From CAWAND01 sp963783335 (GTDB taxonomy: Bacteria; Chloroflexota; Anaerolineae; Anaerolineales; E44-bin32), in assembly GCA_963783335.1 (NCBI GenBank), contig CAWAND010000006.1, positions 233,206 through 297,205 of the forward strand: a stretch of 64,000 nucleotides of DNA, read 5' to 3'. The translations under genes were made by a program, and so were the position numbers. The notes under the pieces were generated by a model that saw only the letters and a program-made list of their open reading frames with translations, made no database searches and was not told where the DNA came from. Positions within the stretch are counted from its first letter, which is position 1; every line of letters starts with the position of its first letter. Below, piece after piece: positions 36,771 through 45,600 of this stretch.

Positions 36771-37775
36771 CTACGCCTGAGACCGGAGGGCGATGTCGAC
36801 AATGTTGCCTGGTTCAAACATCGTTCGAATGGTCTCAAGAGATTTGTGTCGTGATTCTTCACTGAGCCCTGGGGAGAAGAAGATATCCTCACCATAGGCC
36901 GCCAGGTCCTGTAAAGCCCAAGCGCATCGGTAGTATGCCAGTGCCAGATCGTCCACGTTGGGGCTGCCATATCCCTGAAGGAAGCTATGAGCTTGTCCAT
37001 GGCTGACCAGGTCGCGGCCGATGCTGCCCACGACGAACATCAGATCGCGCTCTTTGGGAGCCATGGTGGTCTCGTCCCAGTCGATAATCCAAGTTTCTCC
37101 CTCCTGGCTTACCAATATGTTCCACACATGGAAGTCGGCATGGCACAGCACCAAGGGCCGCGGCTCCGATTTGAGTTCCCCTGCAAAGGCTTGGCATCTT
37201 CGCCTCAGTTCCGCAATCGCTTCCAGCTGCGAGTTCCATAAGGCGCAGAACTCGGCCATGAGAGGATCTTCGGATCCCTCCAAGCAGGCATCCGCAAGCC
37301 GGAGCAGAACGTTGTAGCGTGATGGCCGGTAGCTTTCGGTTGGCACCAATCTGGACACGTCGGGATCCATCGTTGTCCCATGGATGCGTTTCAAGGTAAT
37401 CCCGAGCATTGACCACTGGCTGTGCGTGAGGCCGGTTTCGACTGCCATGCGCGCCTGAACATATGGGAAAAGGCACCAAGTCCAGCCGTGCTCGCGCACC
37501 CAAAGGGTCTGGTTTTGGGTCACCAGCGGGGGAAGGACGTTGGGCACCCCTTCCCGCCAAAGCTGTTGGGGGACAAGCAGGCTGGCAGGGTTGAACTGCT
37601 CGGACTGGCGCCCTTTGAACAGGAACTGCCTGCCCTCCGCGGTCTCTACCTTGTACACAACCGAGTAGGCGTCGGCGCCGAGCGGGAGGAAGGTTGCCCT
37701 AGTCACAGGCAATTGGTAACTAAACTCGACCACGTCAACAATGGCTGAATCGGGCAGAGGATGTGGCTCACGCAT
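36771..37775 (-). CDS. Aminoglycoside phosphotransferase (APH)-family kinase
   Basis: 334 aa. The kinase catalytic loop VLCHADFHVWNILV (HxDxxxxN) and the metal site TWIIDWDETTMAPKERDLMF are both present. An N-terminal lobe with the ATP-binding Lys occurs in GRQFLFKGRQSE. The family phosphorylates aminoglycosides, but also homoserine, choline or other alcohols. The sequence alone does not say resistance. It is likely the distal, oldest recognisable cassette of the array. Confidence 0.88.
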   Translation of the reverse strand: MREPHPLPDSAIVDVVEFSYQLPVTRATFLPLGADAYSVVYKVETAEGRQFLFKGRQSEQFNPASLLVPQQLWREGVPNVLPPLVTQNQTLWVREHGWTWCLFPYVQARMAVETGLTHSQWSMLGITLKRIHGTTMDPDVSRLVPTESYRPSRYNVLLRLADACLEGSEDPLMAEFCALWNSQLEAIAELRRRCQAFAGELKSEPRPLVLCHADFHVWNILVSQEGETWIIDWDETTMAPKERDLMFVVGSIGRDLVSHGQAHSFLQGYGSPNVDDLALAYYRCAWALQDLAAYGEDIFFSPGLSEESRHKSLETIRTMFEPGNIVDIALRSQA

Positions 37776-37989
37776 CGGAGACTGAGACCTCTAGGCGGGG
37801 CATTGGCGAAGGTCGCCCGACCATTGTTCACTCACGGCAACCGCCGAGCGGCGCAGCAGATTGGGCGTGCGGTTTCGTCGAAGGGGCCAACCCAACGCAT
37901 GGACAAAAGACTGGAAATCCCAAGGATCATTGGCCAAGCTTGGCGGGTTGGCTGCCATGCAGGTCGGCTCTTACGAGAAGAGCGCCAAA

Positions 37990-38274
37990 CTACAGATCTT
38001 GCATCAAACTGTCGAAGGTTTCAGCGCTGACCGCTGGATGAGTCGAGAACCCAATGCCCAGCATCTTTGAAAGACCGACCGACGTCTTCATCGCCTGCTC
38101 GGTGCTCGGAAGGTCGACCAACAGCACGAGATCCTTCTTGCCGAGCAGGGCATAGGCGGCCTTCAAGCTTCCTCCCTGCTTCTCGATCCATTCCCTCGTT
38201 TGGTCGGTGCGCTTGGCGCTGATCTTCTTGATCGACTCGTTGGAGTAGCTGCCAAACATGAAGAATGTTGCCAT
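37990..38274 (-). CDS. GYD-domain protein
   Basis: 94 aa, start behind GAGGAGGAAG. MATFFMFGSYSNESIKKISA, then AYALLGKKDLVLLVDLPSTE and QAMKTSVGLSKMLGIGFST, follow the ferredoxin-like GYD family pattern, in which the name-giving G-[YK]-[DK] turn reads GKKD here. Function unknown. Confidence 0.85.
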   Translation of the reverse strand: MATFFMFGSYSNESIKKISAKRTDQTREWIEKQGGSLKAAYALLGKKDLVLLVDLPSTEQAMKTSVGLSKMLGIGFSTHPAVSAETFDSLMQDL

Positions 38275-38420
38275 GACTCTTCCTCCTCAGCTCTAGGGTT
38301 GAACCTTCTTCCAAGGCTCTTTGGTCCTTGGGATCTCCCTCCCAAACGATAGGCTGGTCGTCTGTCCCGGCGCAAAGCCCGCCGGGAAGAAGCGGTCAGC
38401 AAAGTCAAACGTTGGCTCTT

Positions 38421-39405
38421 CTACTTCCTGTGGGCAACGTAAATGTCCGCTTCGATCATCGAGTCGTCTTTGTAGAAATGGTGAACGAAGTAGAGGTTCC
38501 CCTCGCCATCGATTGAGGGCTCCCCTGCGAGAGGTGAGACCACTAGCTCGGGCCGTGTCCATCCATCACCAGCCCTTCGTGATCTCCAGACGGCATTGTT
38601 TCTGGTGAACCAAAGCTCGTCACCCGCGGGGTTGAGGGCGGGCCAACCTTCATTATCGATGGTGTTGACGGATGAGATGTTGGTCGGTTGCTGCCACACA
38701 CCTCCCATCGCCTCCGAGACCCAGATATCGAGGCCGCCGCTCCCGCCGGGTTGATCAGATCCGAAGAACAGCTCAGAGTTGTCAGCGGAGATATGGAACT
38801 CGCCTACCTGATAGTTGGGATCAAAATCTGCCAACTGCCAGTTCTGCCACAACCCGTTTCGATACTCTGCTTTAAACCAATGCACACCAGTGAAGCCTTC
38901 CCGTACCGAGCAAAACCACATGACATCTCCCTGCACAAACTCACAACCATCTCCGGCGAGTTTGCCCGGATCTTGGAGCACGACTTCTGGTCGGCTTGCT
39001 CCATTCCCCATCCTCCTTGTGAGTCACATAGATGCCGGTTACTCCGTCCTGGATTTGCTGCTGGACCGGGAGGTCGACATCCGGTGTGAAGAAGAAATAC
39101 AGCGTGTTGCCATCCGGCGTGATGAATGGGGAATCTTCTGCCCCAGCGGTGTTGACCGGTCCGGGCACGGGAACTGGTTGTTCAAATTCCTTGGAGTGGA
39201 CACTCGGAGGATGCAGATCCGTTTCCGGGGATATCTTGACCGCTTGAGCAGGAATTCGGGACACACGGTCTGCCATGGCCGGCACGGCCGTTGGCGTAGT
39301 CTTCGAAGAATCGCGGGGCGCGGGGCGTGTCGTCCCCGCGCAAGAAACTGCCGCGGACAGCATGAGGCTCGCGCTGGCCCGGAGAATGATCGCTCGCCCA
39401 GTCAT
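38421..39405 (-). pseudogene. PD40/TolB-like beta-propeller lipoprotein with a frameshift
   Basis: The N-terminal part begins at the ATG at 39403-39405 with a lipoprotein signal (LMLSAAVSCAG, Cys lipobox). It runs through EDSPFITPDGNTLYFFFTPD and YVTHKEDGEWSKP. A one-base shift near 39000 then moves the frame to RPEVVLQDPGKLAGDGCEFV, VGEFHISADNSELFFGSDQP and NEGWPALNPAGDELWFTRNN, which are PD40 propeller blades. Restored, it would be an about 325-aa exported beta-propeller. Sequencing error or real decay cannot be told. Confidence 0.75.
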
Positions 39406-39621
39406 CGATCCGGCATGCCGTTTGGGCTGTCCAGAACAACTGGGTTGGGGGTCGCCCACCAGTCCGCCTTCATCAAGAACACTCCCCACGTTCCTTCGGA
39501 AGGGCGGGATCAACGTAACTCCGCCAGCCTTCCCCAACCAAGAGACTACCCTGATTGGACCCATTCTGCCAGATCGGGCCTTCTCGCGCAGGCATCGGCC
39601 TTGTGTCGAGTGACCTCTAGC

Positions 39622-40176
39622 CTAGAGATCGCGCATGACCCCGCACGGATTGCCCGCCGCGACGACGTTGGCCGGGAGATCGCGGGTGACCACGCTTCCA
39701 GCGCCGACCACGGTGTTCTCAGCAATCGTGACACCGGGACAGATGATGGCGCCTCCCCCGAGCCAAACGCCGTCCCCGATGGAGACGGGCAGCGCGTATT
39801 CGAGGCCTGACTTTCGGGTTTGAGAATTGGTGGGATGTGTCGCCGTGTAGATGTGAACGCCAGGTCCGATCTGGACATCATCTCCGATCGTGATCAGATT
39901 GCAGTCCAGAAAGACGCATTCATAGTTGACAAATGTCCGGTCACCGAAGGAGATGTTGAAGCCGTAGTCACAACGAAACACCGGCCTGACGACGGTTGCC
40001 TCTCCAAAGTGCTGGAACAACTCCGTCAGGATTGCGCGGCGGTTGTCTTCATCATCTGCCGAGGACGCATTGAACCGCTTCAGGATGGCCTGCGCACGCA
40101 GGTGGGCCGCAGTGAGTTCAGGATCACTGGCGATGTAGAGCTCACCCGCCAGCATCTTGTCCTTCTCAGATTGCAT
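39622..40176 (-). CDS. Sugar O-acetyltransferase (maltose/galactoside acetyltransferase type)
   Basis: 184 aa. The N-terminal helical Mac domain (MLAGELYIASDPELTAAHLR) is followed by the left-handed beta-helix of hexapeptide repeats (FGDRTFVNYECVFLDCNLIT). VQIGPGVHIYTATHPTN supplies the catalytic His; then come GDGVWLGGGAIICPGVTIAE and AGNPCGVMRDL. It acetylates sugars with acetyl-CoA as a trimer. The frame upstream of the ATG at 40174 runs into an attC-like repeat and is left out. Confidence 0.93.
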   Translation of the reverse strand: MQSEKDKMLAGELYIASDPELTAAHLRAQAILKRFNASSADDEDNRRAILTELFQHFGEATVVRPVFRCDYGFNISFGDRTFVNYECVFLDCNLITIGDDVQIGPGVHIYTATHPTNSQTRKSGLEYALPVSIGDGVWLGGGAIICPGVTIAENTVVGAGSVVTRDLPANVVAAGNPCGVMRDL

Positions 40177-40204
40177 GAGCTTGTATGTCCTCTCACCCTC
40201 AGAT

Positions 40205-40372
40205 TGCGTGACCTGAGCTTGGCTTGGGAGCGGCCGTCCTCTCTCCACAATCTCACATTGAGCATATACGCAAACACGCAAAAGCAGCCTCCGAACCGAC
40301 ATCCGATATCGGTCTGCATGAGACCAACCAGCGGCGGACCGCCCAAGGCCGTTCCACCAAGATGTTAGGATC
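40205..40372 (-). repeat. Eroded attC-like repeat (copy Q)
   Basis: The right core reads AGATGTTAGGATCGG and the centre ATTGAGCATATACGCAAACACGC, recognisable against GAGCATACAACAATCACGC. It sits 9 bases after the stop of the pentapeptide-repeat gene. Confidence 0.6.
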
Positions 40373-40380
40373 GGTCGCAG

Positions 40381-41049
40381 CTACGCCTCCGACCCCTTGC
40401 CCGGTTCCCTAACCTCCACGCCCAATAACGCCACGATTTGCACGGCTTGTGACGGATCTATGATGGCACCTCTCAGCTCGTCCGCCCCGACCCGAACACC
40501 ATTGATGTTCGCGCCACGCAGATCGGCACCTTTGAGCTCTGCCCCCAGGAAGTCAACACCTGTGAGATCACAATCCTTGAAGGACGCTCCCTCGAGTTTG
40601 GCGGATTGGAAGGAGGCCTCTCGCAGTACGCATGCGTCGAACGCAAGATGGCTTGAATCAATGCCCACGAAGAGGCTGCCCGTCAAGTTGCACTCCACGA
40701 AACGGATATCGTTGAGCTCAGCCTCCACCAGCTGCAGCCCAATCAGCCGGCAGCCAGACAGAGCCACTCGAGTGAGTCTGGCATGATCCCAAACGGCCCC
40801 CGAAAGATCACATTTGTCAATATGGGTGTCGATCAATCTGATGCGGTCCAGGCGGGTCTCAGAGAAGTTGATCCCTCGCAGCCGTGTTTCCTCAAAGACC
40901 AGGGCGCGTGCCGCTTGCCCGGAAACATCAGACGCCCCAAGAATGTGCGAGTAGACTTCCGTATGATCTTCGAGGACATCCAGCTTGCCCGCTTCCAGGT
41001 GTCTCGGCAGCCGCGGCGGCTGAATCAGCACGTCGGACACGGAATTCAT
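40381..41049 (-). CDS. Pentapeptide-repeat protein
   Basis: 222 aa from the ATG at 41047-41049, behind GGAGGAA. From residue 60 on it follows the A(D/N)LxX rhythm, for example TRLRGINFSETRLDRIRLID, CDLSGAVWDHARLTRVALSG and GAELKGADLRGANINGVRVG. This forms a right-handed quadrilateral beta-helix. Some members mimic DNA and protect gyrase (Qnr type), but most are of unknown role. The 80 upstream codons in frame are not supported. Confidence 0.9.
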   Translation of the reverse strand: MNSVSDVLIQPPRLPRHLEAGKLDVLEDHTEVYSHILGASDVSGQAARALVFEETRLRGINFSETRLDRIRLIDTHIDKCDLSGAVWDHARLTRVALSGCRLIGLQLVEAELNDIRFVECNLTGSLFVGIDSSHLAFDACVLREASFQSAKLEGASFKDCDLTGVDFLGAELKGADLRGANINGVRVGADELRGAIIDPSQAVQIVALLGVEVREPGKGSEA

Positions 41050-41388
41050 TTCCTCCAGAGTCTGCAACAAGGGTCGTCTGGCGGCCCACATAAGGCATGC
41101 AACGCCTTCCATGCTTCGCGGGACGACTTCTCGCCCCATGCTTCCGTTGGAAAAGATCACTTCCCCTTTGGGTCCGTGGTTGTTGTGAGAATACCGCGTT
41201 CTTTCCAAGTCTGCGTGAGGGTCCGTGATAAGCCTGCATCCGTGCGGTGCCGAAAGCGGACAGCGCGTGCCCGCCAATGTCCCATGAGGCACAGGAAGGG
41301 TGTGTCATCGCTCTTCCGGTGGGAAAAAGAACTTGGATTGGGTCAGTCCCTGCTTCGGGCCGGGACCTGCATTCCCCGACCGATTCAT
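41050..41388. other. Gene-free stretch between pentapeptide and TetR genes
   Basis: No protein-like frame on either strand. A short stretch near 41239 resembling the CCGTGCGGT block of the array repeats may be a remnant, but I cannot delimit a copy. Confidence 0.35.
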
Positions 41389-41973
41389 TTACGAAAGGTG
41401 GGGCCCTCCGGGCTGCACCAGCCTCCCATGCAAGAAGGCGTCCACATACTCGTTTGGCTCGACGGCAGGTGCGGCGATGTCGGGGTTGGCTCGACGGAAC
41501 ATCTGGCTGACCATGATCGGGCCAATGAGTGCGCTCAGGCTAGCCAACGGGGATTCATCTTTCAAAAGCCCCTGCGATCGATATCTCTCTAGGATCTTTA
41601 GGACAACCTGGACGTTGTTCCAAGGAATATCTAGCGACCTCCGCATTTCCGGATTGCGAGGCGCTTCAAGCAGGATCAGGGGGACGATGTCTCCATGCAG
41701 ATCGTTGGTTTCAATGTAGGCTTCCACAACGGTCCGAAGGTCAGCCTCAAGATCCCCCGTGTAGGCCACCTTGGCCAATGTCGTGTCCGATAGCCGCTGG
41801 CGGATGGCTTGCTCAAATAGATCCGCCTTGCTCCTGTACCGGCGGTACAACGTCACTTCATTGACTCCTGCCCGCTCTGCTATCTTCTGCGTGGTGGCGC
41901 CCTCATACCCATGCAAAACGAGCAGGTCAAGCGCAGCCTCAAAGACTCTTGTTTCGTCGATGACCTTTGGCAT
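41389..41973 (-). CDS. TetR-family transcriptional regulator
   Basis: 194 aa. The N-terminal helix-turn-helix domain (VFEAALDLLVLHGYEGATTQ, then KIAERAGVNEVTLYRRYRSK) is complete. The C-terminal ligand-binding part ends LHGRLVQPGG. It is transcribed divergently from the nitroreductase gene. The shared 114-base region holds a perfect GCAAGTC-TT-GACTTGC palindrome over the nitroreductase -35, so it is probably the local repressor. Confidence 0.92.
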   Translation of the reverse strand: MPKVIDETRVFEAALDLLVLHGYEGATTQKIAERAGVNEVTLYRRYRSKADLFEQAIRQRLSDTTLAKVAYTGDLEADLRTVVEAYIETNDLHGDIVPLILLEAPRNPEMRRSLDIPWNNVQVVLKILERYRSQGLLKDESPLASLSALIGPIMVSQMFRRANPDIAAPAVEPNEYVDAFLHGRLVQPGGPHLS

Positions 41974-42005
41974 TCCAACTCCTATCTTGCCCGATCATAT
42001 CATAA

Positions 42006-42021
42006 GCAAGTCTTGACTTGC
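42006..42021. promoter_or_regulatory. TetR operator overlapping the nitroreductase promoter
   Basis: GCAAGTCTTGACTTGC is a perfect 7+7 inverted repeat with a 2-base centre. The plus-strand -35 TTGACT (42013-42018) lies in it, and a -10-like TAGTCT (42036-42041) follows after 17 bases. This fits repression of the nitroreductase by the divergent TetR gene. Confidence 0.7.
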
Positions 42022-42087
42022 AATAAGAAACGGGGTAGTCTTTGGTGGGAAACGACGGTGGCAGGAGATCTCTCGGGAGCACCACAG

Positions 42088-43347
42088 ATGACCATCCACG
42101 GAGCGACAAACTCGCGCAGGTTATCCCCGCATCCTCAGCGGCTTACGCCGAACGAAGAAGCCATTCTTGACAGCGTACGTCTGCCCCTTCTCAAGCGCCT
42201 TCTCACGGCCATTTGGCGTGTGAAGCTTCGCCTCCAATTCACCGGATGGCTGCAGTACTTGCCAGCAGCCCTATTGGCGCTGGCTTTGCTTCTCATCGCC
42301 GCCGTTTTCCACATCCTTGGTGTGGCCGTGGTGGGGAATGCGTTCCTCGGACTTGGATCGCTGCTCTTGCTGGTCGATCTCTTCGACGTGGTCACGGTCA
42401 AGTTCCGACTGCGCTTCCGTGAAGCTCTCCCCAAACGCAATGATGACCTCGAGACCTTCGATTTGTTACGGGCCAGACGCTCCTGCCGATCTTTCCAAAC
42501 TCGTAAACTGACACCGGCCGACTTGGACGAGTTGATGGCGTTCGTCAACATCCAAAGCAAAGCGCCGACCATCGGCGACAGCCCCGTGCGGCTGGAGTAT
42601 GTCTCCGCACCCCTCACCGTTTGGCCTACGGTCAATGCCACGGAGTTCCTCGTCGCCATTGCGCCGAAGAAGTACAACCGACTGACTGTGATCGACGTCG
42701 GCCGAAACCTGCAGAAGGTTGTGATCAAGGCGACGCGGATGGGATTGGGTACATGTTGGATTGGGCCTGGCGCAGACCAAGCCAGTGTCGCACGCCATCT
42801 GGGTGATCGATTCAACCCCGATGACGACCATATCATCTGCGTGTGCGCCATTGGGTACAAGTCGAACTACTTACCCATGTTCTTGCGCATCTTCAACATG
42901 CAGTTTCAGCGCAGATTGCCCTTCTCTTCCCTCTTCTTCGCCGATCCTTCATTTGAGGAGCCCCTGAACGTGGATGCCCCTCCCTTTCGCCAATTTGGTC
43001 GCACCTTTGAGGTGTGCCAATGGTCGCCATCCTCGTACAACGGGCAAACCACGCGCTGTGTCGCCGTGACAGATCATCTACGCCCCGACGTTTCCAACGG
43101 ACTCGGGGACGAGGTCCGCTTGGTGAGATTTGACTTCTACGCCTCCACAGCATCCCGCTACTACGCAGCGGTGGCGGTGGGCATATGGTGTGCGGACTGG
43201 GAAATGGGATGCGATGCGCTGGGCATCCACGGACACTTTGCCGTACTTACGCCTGAGCAGCGAGGGCTTGCCGAGTCCAGCCCGGACACCAAGCTACCCA
43301 GATACGACCTGAGTTGGCTGCCAGAAGACAACCTGGCCACCACCTGA
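42088..43347 (+). CDS. TM1586-type (putative TM) nitroreductase with N-terminal membrane helices
   Basis: 419 aa from the ATG at 42088, behind GGGAG; the only plus-strand gene. Two TM helices (about residues 50-70 and 73-92) precede an FMN-type RARRSCRSFQTRKLTPADLD. GTCWIGPGA and a C-terminal half follow, with FEVCQWSPSSYNGQTTRCVA and YYAAVAVGIWCADWEMGCDA. The two halves each carry part of a nitroreductase site, as in the pseudo-dimeric TM1586 family. A membrane anchor on it is unusual. Likely repressed by the divergent TetR protein. Confidence 0.85.
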   Translation: MTIHGATNSRRLSPHPQRLTPNEEAILDSVRLPLLKRLLTAIWRVKLRLQFTGWLQYLPAALLALALLLIAAVFHILGVAVVGNAFLGLGSLLLLVDLFDVVTVKFRLRFREALPKRNDDLETFDLLRARRSCRSFQTRKLTPADLDELMAFVNIQSKAPTIGDSPVRLEYVSAPLTVWPTVNATEFLVAIAPKKYNRLTVIDVGRNLQKVVIKATRMGLGTCWIGPGADQASVARHLGDRFNPDDDHIICVCAIGYKSNYLPMFLRIFNMQFQRRLPFSSLFFADPSFEEPLNVDAPPFRQFGRTFEVCQWSPSSYNGQTTRCVAVTDHLRPDVSNGLGDEVRLVRFDFYASTASRYYAAVAVGIWCADWEMGCDALGIHGHFAVLTPEQRGLAESSPDTKLPRYDLSWLPEDNLATT

Positions 43348-43484
43348 GGCACCTCCCGCACCTGCTTGGGTGAATGGCTGGTTTCTGGCCGAGATCAGCA
43401 TCGATCGGCGCTTTGGCGCTTAACTATGCCTGAGCTTCCATCGGCCAAGGTAGCTCCAGATGCCTCCCCTTGGCCCAAATTCCC

Positions 43485-43856
43485 CTAGTGCGTCTTCCGT
43501 TCCGCCCTTCCGGAGATAAGGAACAGGATCGCAGGCGGCACCAACAAAGCCCAGACAATCAGGAAGTTCGGGATCCAAGGGCCTTTCAAAAGCACCCAAG
43601 CGATCTCCCGCAAAAACATGATGCCGATCGCGATGATCGCTCCCAGCGTTTCCCAACGCCAAGATATGGCCAATCCCAATACGGCGCATCCCCAGAGGCT
43701 CAGAAGGAACCAATCCAGGGGCGGCACTGGAGCCACGATGGTTGGATCGGGAGTGAACACCTTCAAGAGGACAAATACGAAGATCGGCAGACTCCAGATG
43801 CGTGCAATCCACCGGGCGAGGCTGGGATTGAAGAGCTTCGAGCGCGCTTTGCTCAT
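43485..43856 (-). CDS. Small four-TM membrane protein
   Basis: 123 aa with hydrophobic helices at about 20-36, 47-63, 68-84 and 94-116. The N-terminus is basic (MSKARSKLFNPSLARWIARI), which suggests cytoplasmic orientation. Not assigned to a family; similar short helical proteins are common next to other cassette genes here. Confidence 0.7.
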   Translation of the reverse strand: MSKARSKLFNPSLARWIARIWSLPIFVFVLLKVFTPDPTIVAPVPPLDWFLLSLWGCAVLGLAISWRWETLGAIIAIGIMFLREIAWVLLKGPWIPNFLIVWALLVPPAILFLISGRAERKTH

Positions 43857-44166
43857 GGGCGACTCCTCGCTTTGTGGGAGCTCAAGGCGGTTGTTTCCTC
43901 GACGAATGTTCGGTTCTCCGCAGGTCGCCAGCCTTGAGAATGGGGAGCTGCCACCGCTTCCTTATGCAGGTAGATCCTGGGCGCCCGCCGGGCTTGCGGC
44001 CCAAGCCTCCATCACTTTGGCAAGTCTAGGATGTCATTTCGACGACCACAGATGTTGGGTCCGGTTCCTCAAGGAAAGCGGAGATTTTAATCGTTGCCTG
44101 TCTGCCCCTTCGTGTATCCTATCGGCCTCCCCAGCGGGGGCTCAGGTGGCGAAGAAATGGCGCCAT
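43857..44166. other. Gene-free stretch, possible eroded repeat
   Basis: No supported gene. CACAGATGTTGGGTCCGG at about 44046-44063 contains a GATGTTGGG core like the right end of the array repeats. The rest is too eroded to call a copy. Confidence 0.35.
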
Positions 44167-44646
44167 CTACCCAAACCTGCCATCGGACTTGGTTGTCTTG
44201 GCCCGGGTCTGGGCATGTTCGAGCCAGCCCGCCCTGGCATCCGTCGGCGTGTCGAACTCGGGAACATAAGGCTTGACATCCAGAAGTGGCGAGCCATCAA
44301 GGACATCGAGATTGCCCAGATGGAGGACGTTCTTCTCGATGCTGAGCAGCCTGACGATTGAGATGCCGATTGGGTTGGGCCTGGTTGGAGCTCTGGTTGC
44401 GAATACGCCGTGTGTCTCCGAGCCGAGAAACGGACGAACAGTCAATTGAGTGCTGCTGACCTTGTGGAGGTGGTAGATCAGGATGACATGGGTGAACCCG
44501 TCAAGGTCTCTCAATCCTTCGACAAACTCGGGCAGAAGCTCGGCAGTTCCAGGGGCACTTGACATACCTGTCGGCTGGATTGGCATCTCCCTTATGTCGG
44601 CGAATGGGCTGTGAATGACCCCGATCGGACGGTAGACGATATCCAT
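44167..44646 (-). CDS. TrmO/TsaA-family tRNA m6t6A37 methyltransferase-like protein
   Basis: About 159 aa from the ATG at 44644-44646, with AAGGGA ahead. YRPIGVIHSPFADIREMPIQ, LRDLDGFTHVILIYHLHK, RAPTRPNPIGISIVRLLSIE and the C-terminal LDVLDGSPLLDVKPYVPEFD are the UPF0066/TrmO signature. TrmO methylates N6-threonylcarbamoyladenosine at position 37 of tRNA using SAM in a beta-barrel fold. It lacks the C-terminal extension of E. coli TrmO, as do many bacterial and archaeal members. Confidence 0.9.
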   Translation of the reverse strand: MDIVYRPIGVIHSPFADIREMPIQPTGMSSAPGTAELLPEFVEGLRDLDGFTHVILIYHLHKVSSTQLTVRPFLGSETHGVFATRAPTRPNPIGISIVRLLSIEKNVLHLGNLDVLDGSPLLDVKPYVPEFDTPTDARAGWLEHAQTRAKTTKSDGRFG

Positions 44647-44684
44647 TGGATTCCCTTGCATTGATCAGAGCTCCAGCATGGCTA

Positions 44685-44850
44685 CCCGACGCCCTCGGGC
44701 AAGCCGCCATGGCGCAGCCGAAGAGGACCAACTACGATCCTTCAACGCCCATACCCCGGAGCAGATTCGGCTTGTGGTCATCATGCCGCGATCTCAGCGC
44801 ATCTCTCTTGAAGCACTCTGTAGTGCGGTTCGACCTAGGAAGACGGCAGG
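44685..44850 (-). repeat. Eroded attC-like repeat (copy P)
   Basis: It keeps CGACGCCCTCGGGCAAGCCG at the left (CGCCCTCGAGCTTCG in good copies), GCAGCCGAAGAGG, and GTAGTGCGGTTCGACCTAGG near the right end. It lies 28 bases after the stop of the decayed gene on its right. Confidence 0.6.
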
Positions 44851-44877
44851 TGGCCGATCGTAATCCCTCGCAGATTT

Positions 44878-45305
44878 CTAGAGACCTATCTTCAGCATAT
44901 ATCCAAATGCAACGACGACATCATCCTTGATGATGTGAACCTTCTTCTTGAAGCAGCTTTGGGTTCGTTTTGAGTCTTCCACTCTCTCGGCTGGCGAGAA
45001 CCTCGAATACCACCTTGGCGACGAGATAGCTGCGCAGAAGTCGCAGGCTGCCCCGCCATCTTCGAAATCGTCGCGCCATACCGCTCGCTTGCTTTGGATC
45101 CCCTCGAGACGGGCGTCTTCCAGCAGGCTCCGAATTTACTGCTCCGTCCTAGGCCACCATTCAAACCTGTATCCCAAGACAATTCGCTTGTTGATGCACT
45201 GGAGAGCTGCGTCGAAAGGTCTTGAAGCTGATAGCCTAGCTCATCATATTGACGAACTTGATCGGAAAACTCGCCAACATAACCTCTCCTGAGACAGCCC
45301 TTCAT
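44878..45305 (-). pseudogene. Decayed cassette gene
   Basis: Starts plausibly at MKGCLRRGYVGEFSDQVRQY (ATG 45305). It continues as DELGYQLQDLSTQLSSAS, then in a second frame NKRIVLGYRFEWWPRTEQ to a TAA. A third frame gives RSLLEDARLEGIQSKRAVWR, FEDGGAACDFCAAISSPRWY and KKKVHIIKDDVVVAFGYMLK to TAG at 44878. All three pieces look like real protein, so at least two frameshifts or a stop have broken one gene. Original function not recognised. Confidence 0.6.
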
Positions 45306-45600
45306 TTCAGATGGACTGTTCCCGGTTTCAACCATGAGCGACAAAAGACTATTCACATCTATCAGGAGTTCTCATGGGGAGGGCGAGTTTCCCAGACCAG
45401 AAGAGGGGAGGCATTTTCGACCTCCTATCCGAAACGAGCCACAGCGGTTGAGCCTTGTCACGTGCCAGGATCGATGGGGTAGCGAATTGGCAGCACACCA
45501 CCCAAGACCAGTCCCTTGCGCAAAGCGACCATGCCCAGAGCGTCTGACACCAACGGTCCGATCCTCCAACCTGATCGGCGGCCAACACGCTACAGATGCC
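45306..45600. other. Stretch without a supported gene
   Basis: Minus-strand frames here are Trp/Cys-rich and not protein-like. A CCAACGGTCCGATCC block near 45551 resembles the GGTCCGATCC part of the repeats, perhaps a remnant of a copy that belonged to the methyltransferase cassette on the right. Confidence 0.35.
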
